Shown: positions 7,546 through 11,271 of the stretch, one piece after another | How positions within the stretch are numbered: position 1 is the stretch's first letter | Layout of the letters: every line of letters starts with the position of its first letter | Assembly (NCBI GenBank): GCA_012064415.1 | Contig: SSNU01002953.1 | Coordinates: forward strand, 1-11,271 | Direction: 5' to 3' | DNA length: 11,271 bases | DNA from: Gyrodactylus bullatarudis | Lineage: Eukaryota; Platyhelminthes; Monogenea; Gyrodactylidea; Gyrodactylidae | The notes under the pieces: model-generated | What the model was told of the DNA's origin: nothing | Seen by the model: the letters and a program-made list of their open reading frames with translations, nothing else | Databases searched by the model: none | Position numbers and translations under genes: made by a program

Positions 7546-7647
7546 ATGAGCTCAATGAGTTCAACAAGTAGCATATCTGAACAGAAAGCTTCCAAAAAAC
7601 CAAAGGAGAAAAAGGAACGAGTTAGAACTGTGCCTTATTACAAGCTT
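7546..7647 (+). CDS. gene 2 first coding exon: cytosolic N-terminus
   Basis: The exon has 34 codons: a Met-Ser-Ser repeat-like start, then a Lys-rich stretch, ending Pro-Tyr-Tyr-Lys-Leu, a common run-in to TM1 in P-glycoproteins. The AAAAA before the ATG gives A at -3. A 27-nt intron (7648-7674) follows, one of the shortest here. Confidence 0.85.
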
Positions 7648-10280
7648 GTAAATAATTTATTTTAATTTCTCCAGTTCAAATACACAAAGAAAAGAGAAAG
7701 ATTATTTTTAGTTCTAGGCTTGATACTATCAGTTTGTACCGGTGTCGTCTTTCCAATAAACTTTATCGTCTTTGGTGATACAATAGACACCTTTTCAAAT
7801 ACCAATACAACAAAGATTGCTGAACAGATTTATTCAACAGTGAAATGGTTCGCTATTCTAGCTCTAATTTCATTCCTAACTGGGACATTTCAAAATTTCT
7901 TCATCAACTATGTCTGTAATACAATGTGCAAGAGGCTGCGATATTTGTATTTTAAGGCAATCATGAATCAAGATGTAGCTTGGTATGACTCACAATCAAC
8001 TGGTACCTTAATTACAGAACTTTCAGAGAGTGTAAATAAAATCCAAAAGGGAACTGGTGATAAGTTGGCATTTTTTGTTCAAAACATTGTGTCATTTATT
8101 TCTGGTGTCATCATAGGTTTTGTATATGATTGGAAACTAACCCTTATAGCTCTAGCCTTACTTCCTGGAGTTGTCGGATCTGTTTTATTCTTTGGTGTTG
8201 TTTTTATGACATTTGATAAGATGGAAATTAAGGCCTATTCAAAAGCAGGCGCAATAGCTGGTGAGGTTTTATCCAGTATTCGAACAGTGGTAGCTTTTGG
8301 GGGCCAAGAGAAAGAAGTAGAAAGATATGGAAATAATTTAAATGATGCTCAGAAGGTTGCAGTTAAGAAATCAGTAGCAACTGGTTTTTGTACGCTAAAA
8401 AATTGATAATTAATCTTTTAGCTTTGGGACTTCTTGAACTTTTCATCTATATTTCAATTTCAATATTATTCTGGTTTGGAGTTCTCTTCTATGGAAGAGG
8501 AGAACTAAACCCTGGAGATATTCTCATCGTTATATTTGCTGTAATCATTGGTTCAATATTACTTGGCGGTGCATTGCCTTGCTTGCAGTTCTTCTTTGAA
8601 GCGGTTGGATCTGCTTACACAATATTTAAACTTATAGAGAGAGTACCACCGATAGACAAGACAAAGAAAGGCTATCAGCCGAATAAGATCAAAGGAAATA
8701 TTAATTTTAAGAATGTCTTGTTTCGTTATCCAACTAGATCTGATGTTACTGTGAGTGTGATTGAAGACTAATGTGTATTAGGTTATGGAGAATATGAGTT
8801 TTAAAATAAAAGCTGGAACAACTGTTGCTTTCGTGGGTCAATCAGGGTCTGGTAAGAGTACCTGCATTCAACTGATTCAACGTTTCTATGACCCTTTGTC
8901 TGGATCTGTAAGTAATTAAAATTATAGAATTTTCCTAGGTTGAATTGGATGGTCATGATTTAACGGAGTACGATATTCCTTGGCTACGTCGTCAAATTGG
9001 AGTGGTACTACAAGAGCCTGTGCTATTTGCGGGAACAGTGAAAGAAAATATAAGAATGGGCTATCTTGATGCCACAGATGAAGAAGTCGAGAAAGCCGCA
9101 AAGCTAGCTTATGCACATGAGTTTATAACCAAGTTACCTGAAAAATATGATACCTGGATATCTGAAGGGGGTGGAGGTATGTCAGGGGGTCAAAAACAAA
9201 GAATTGCAATAGCTAGAGCTCTCGTGCGAAATCCACCGATTCTTCTTCTCGATGAAGCAACATCAGCTCTTGACTCAAAATCTGAGAAAATTGTACAAAA
9301 GGCCTTAGATCAGGCTATCCAAGGAAGAACCACAATTTTAGTAGCACATAGGCTAACTACAGTTAGGAATGCTGACAATATAATTGTGATCGAAAAAGGT
9401 GTGATTGTTGAACAGGGGAATCATAATGAGTTGACAAAAAATCCAGACGGTGTTTACTCCAAGATGCTGAAAAAATCTAATGGAGTGAGGATATATTTAC
9501 ATCTTTTTTTGAAAATCCAAATAACTTGTTTTATTAATTTTTAGCAACCAGAGACAATAAATGAAGTAAGTTAAGCTATTGAAAAATATAAGCCAAAATA
9601 CTGTTATCGTAATTTGAATTTCAAAAATTATTAATCATTCTTCACAAAAAACAGTGATTCCCAACCTCATTTCAATCAGCTGAAAAAATTTTGATTAAAT
9701 CTCATTGAATCCCTTTTTTTGGGATCAACATTGATTGCCAAAGCTTTGTTTCCAGTTAGATTATATCAGCACTTTTTAGAAAAACTTGTTTGGTAGGATT
9801 GTATTTTACCGGACAACGAACCAAAGAGTTAGGTTATTTTCGGATTTTGATTCTTCATATGGCTGTTTAACTCTCGCTCAGATGCAAAAACTTGAGATTT
9901 CCAAGAAAGCAAGCCCTGAATTCTTTATTATTTAACAAGCTTAGCCTCTTATTTTCTACTTCTTTAATATCAAACAATCTGTGATTGCTATTCATCTTAA
10001 AATTCTAACATGAAAACTAGTGAATTCAAAATTAATAGTATTCCCTTTAATAATAGTTATATTGCATTGTATAGTACCTTAGTTTTTCGCAAGGAAAAAT
10101 ATATTTATAAATTTAATTTTGAAATGAAAGAATTCCTTTATTTTCCTTCAGAATAACGAAGCCAATGATGATGACGATGTTAGCGTTGAAATGTTCGACT
10201 ATCAAGACAATGACATAGAAATCAGAAAAATAAGTGAATCTAGCGTTAAAAAGAAAATTAGTGCAGCATCATTCTTTTCA
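7546..10280 (+). CDS. gene 2: ABCB-type full transporter, N-terminal half in window
   Basis: Exons 7546-7647, 7675-8383, 8422-8750, 8782-8907, 8939-9484, 9545-9565 and 10152-10280 give 654 codons in one frame. A Ser/Lys-rich cytosolic tail (1-34) is followed by TMD1 with six predicted helices (about 44-330), NBD1 (about 365-604) and an acidic linker (605-654). NBD1 has A-loop FRYPTRSD, Walker [10 protein letters not shown] (399-407), Q-loop Gln447, signature MSGGQ (503-507), Walker B Asp527-Glu528 and His559. One sequon, Asn78-Thr-Thr, lies in the first extracellular loop, the usual glycosylated loop of P-glycoproteins. Family function is ATP-driven export at the plasma membrane. The start ATG has A at -3 and is the first Met of a tail of normal size. 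TMD2-NBD2 are expected downstream but are not seen before the window ends, so the gene is either cut by the window edge or truncated. Its nearest relative here is gene 1. Confidence 0.93.
7675..8383 (+). CDS. gene 2 exon: TMD1, TM1-TM4
   Basis: The exon is 709 nt long, starts Phe-Lys-Tyr-Thr and ends in phase 1. It encodes TM1 with '...[10 protein letters not shown]', the first extracellular loop, TM2, '[20 protein letters not shown]' (the ABCB coupling segment), TM3-TM4, and the '[20 protein letters not shown]' segment that is strongly diagnostic of animal P-glycoproteins. The donor is GTTTTT at 8384; the intron is 38 nt. Confidence 0.95.
8422..8750 (+). CDS. gene 2 exon: TM5-TM6 and NBD1 entry
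   Basis: The exon is 329 nt long, with the same phase and length as gene 1 exon 661-989. Two hydrophobic helices are followed by '[14 protein letters not shown]' and the A-loop FRYPTRSD. It ends at GTGAGT; the intron is 31 nt (8751-8781). Confidence 0.95.
8782..8907 (+). CDS. gene 2 exon: NBD1 Walker A
   Basis: The exon has 42 codons with the P-loop GQSGSGKST (8836-8862), canonical. It ends at GTAAGT; the intron is 31 nt (8908-8938). Confidence 0.96.
8939..9484 (+). CDS. gene 2 exon: main body of NBD1
   Basis: The exon has 182 codons: Q-loop VVLQEP, signature MSGGQ (9179-9193), Walker [13 protein letters not shown]-loop VAHRLTT. The X-loop reads Thr-Trp-Ile-Ser-Glu-Gly-Gly where the family usually has T-x-V-G-E-R-G, as in gene 1 NBD1. 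It ends Ser-Asn-Gly at a GTGAGG donor. Confidence 0.96.
9545..9565 (+). CDS. gene 2 microexon, 7 codons
   Basis: Gln-Pro-Glu-Thr-Ile-Asn-Glu lies between a strong acceptor (TTAATTTTTAG) and a perfect donor (GTAAGT), in phase 0 with the exons on both sides. It falls just after NBD1 in the linker, where sequence is free to vary. The support is splice signals and frame only. Confidence 0.55.
9566..10151 (+). other. 586-nt intron of gene 2
   Basis: It runs from the GTAAGT donor of the microexon to TTTTCCTTCAG. AT-rich, with many stops in all frames. No gene, repeat or RNA was recognised. Confidence 0.6.
10152..10280 (+). CDS. gene 2 exon: acidic linker
   Basis: The exon has 43 codons in phase 0 after TTTTCCTTCAG. 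It is rich in Asp/Glu at the start (NNEANDDDD) and in Ser/Lys later (SESSVKKK), matching the position and character of gene 1 exon 3979-4095. The donor GTGAGT at 10281 is preferred; a second in-frame donor at 10308 would add nine residues. Confidence 0.75.
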
Positions 10281-11069
10281 GTGAGTTCCCATTGCATAGA
10301 CCATCAGGTATTCTGAAATATTTTTAATGGTCCTCTTAGCATTGATTTTCATCTGAATAGTATTGCGTATTTTATTAGTTGACATATATTGAGAATATAT
10401 GAAATATCATTCAAAAGATACCTAGATACTCAAGTTGAGAAAAAATGTCAATGCAATTTTAATCGTATCATATTTGAGAAATTGATGAAGCTTATCAGAA
10501 ATGATCAGCTTTTGTCTCAATGCAAAATTGAATCGATGGAATTCATTTTTATTGATCTTGATTTCACAAATTTAGGTTTGTGTGAAAAGGGATTGTCTTG
10601 ATTTAATTTCGACACACTAATGTCTTAACACTCTCTTATTTAAAGATACAGAATAGGATACTGTAAAAGAAATTATTCTTTTACCACATAATATATCAAT
10701 CTGATGGTTATGCCCGAAAAGGCTTTATTTCTCAGATAAGACTAACAGAATAAAGTCGATAAACTTGTTATCAGGTTTCAAGATTAACGAACTAAACCTA
10801 ATTAACATGAAGATGAGAATTTCCTATTTTTACAAATACCTCAATATTTTTATCCAGAAAGTCAGGAAAAAATTTATTTTCTGGATTCCACTATGAAATG
10901 AGCTGATCAGTTTTGAATACAAAAAAAATTTCCGAAAAAAATTTTATCTGACTAAAATTGAGCCGTTTTTTGAATTTCGGAAATTTTTCAAATTTCCACT
11001 TTTTCAACTTTCAAATTTAAAATCTTAATCGATTTCAAAGATTTGAAGAAGTTAAATATTGATATTCAG
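10281..11069 (+). other. non-coding tail, probably intron of gene 2
   Basis: No TMD2 exon comparable with 4124-4267 is present. A forward frame 10383-10601 (72 codons between stops) has no recognised product and no suitable splice sites. The repeat copy 10793-11056 occupies the end. If gene 2 is intact, the intron after its linker exon is at least about 790 nt, against 28 nt in gene 1. Confidence 0.5.
10793..11056 (+). repeat. dispersed repeat, copy 2 (direct match to 3466-3733)
   Basis: Same orientation and order of shared blocks as copy 1, with scattered substitutions and small indels. Its end (10999-11056) also matches the reverse complement of 3794-3852, and that second match continues to about 11090, past where copy 1 stops matching. 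Copy 2 therefore looks like the more complete version of the element. Confidence 0.75.
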
Positions 11070-11271
11070 GATCAAAATTAGACGAGGAAATTAGACGGCT
11101 AATTGAATTGAAATCAAGTGACAAAAACGAGAAATCAACGGAAGTTGATAACACTGTGTGTCAAAAAAATAGGTCTCGGAGTAATAGGGTTTCAAGACCA
11201 TATTCTGATGCAAAATTTGACGCTGATTCCGAATCTGGTCTCAGAATTCCGTTATCATGCTTCGTTTGGGA
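11070..11271 (+). CDS. unassigned open stretch at window end, possible exon
   Basis: An open frame from 11063 runs off the window end (about 69 codons), rich in Glu, Lys, Ser and Arg: Leu-Asp-Glu-Glu-Ile-Arg-Arg-Leu-Ile-Glu, then an Arg/Ser-rich and Asp/Ser-rich part. ATATTCAG (11062-11069) could be its acceptor, but that start phase does not match the phase-0 end of the gene 2 linker exon. It may be a further linker exon, the start of another gene, or chance. No domain is recognised. Confidence 0.3.

Noticed and set aside
8922..9116. Reverse-strand frame opposite gene 2 NBD1; likewise 3222-3407 opposite gene 1 NBD1
   Set aside because: They lie opposite strongly conserved coding exons and have no recognisable content; shadows of the real gene.
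10383..10601. Forward 72-codon frame
   Set aside because: No family resemblance, no ATG near its start, and no splice sites in phase with gene 2. Such frames are expected occasionally in 11 kb of six-frame sequence.
1..11271. Bacterial features: operon, CRISPR array, riboswitch, integron, tRNA or rRNA
   Set aside because: Coding sequence is split by GT-AG introns throughout; no regularly spaced repeats or RNA gene signatures were seen.

Overview
This window is nuclear DNA from a eukaryote, most likely an animal. It is AT-rich, and every recognisable gene is cut by GT-AG introns, most of them only 26-38 bases long. The content is two adjacent, same-strand genes for full-length ABC subfamily B transporters (P-glycoprotein / MDR type). 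Nothing in it looks bacterial: no operon, Shine-Dalgarno pattern, CRISPR array or tRNA/rRNA was seen. The species cannot be named. Very short introns of this size are known from some compact parasite genomes (for example dicyemids), but that is only a hint.

Layout. Positions 1-660 hold no firm gene: a possible last exon of another gene at 14-76 and an unrecognised reverse-strand frame at 184-414. Gene 1 runs from 661 to its stop at 6893. It starts inside transmembrane domain 1 (TM5) and continues through nucleotide-binding domain 1 (NBD1), an acidic linker, TMD2 and NBD2, giving 976 residues in 13 exons. The part before TM5 (about 270 residues in gene 2) is not in the window. Its introns alternate between tiny (26-54 nt) and large (1604, 659, 343, 409 nt). 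The 1604-nt intron holds a run of broken coding-like blocks; the 659-nt intron holds a dispersed repeat and a long inverted repeat. A 652-nt spacer at 6894-7545 separates the genes.

Gene 2 starts at ATG 7546 and is read through TMD1, NBD1, a 7-residue microexon and an acidic linker exon ending at 10280 (654 codons). Its TMD2-NBD2 half is not found before the window ends. The 10281-11271 tail carries a second copy of the gene 1 intron repeat and an unassigned open stretch at 11070-11271.

The three exons that can be compared between the genes (TM5-6/A-loop, Walker A, rest of NBD1) have identical lengths of 329, 126 and 546 nt. The 182 residues of the 546-nt exon are about 76% identical by hand count, so this is a tandem duplication with conserved splice sites. 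Both products should be plasma-membrane ATP-driven exporters of hydrophobic compounds; substrates cannot be read from the sequence. The most interesting protein-level feature is asymmetry in gene 1. The first glycine of the NBD2 Walker A is alanine, and the NBD1 signature is MSGGQ with an altered X-loop. Both changes fall in the same composite ATP site, while the other site is canonical.
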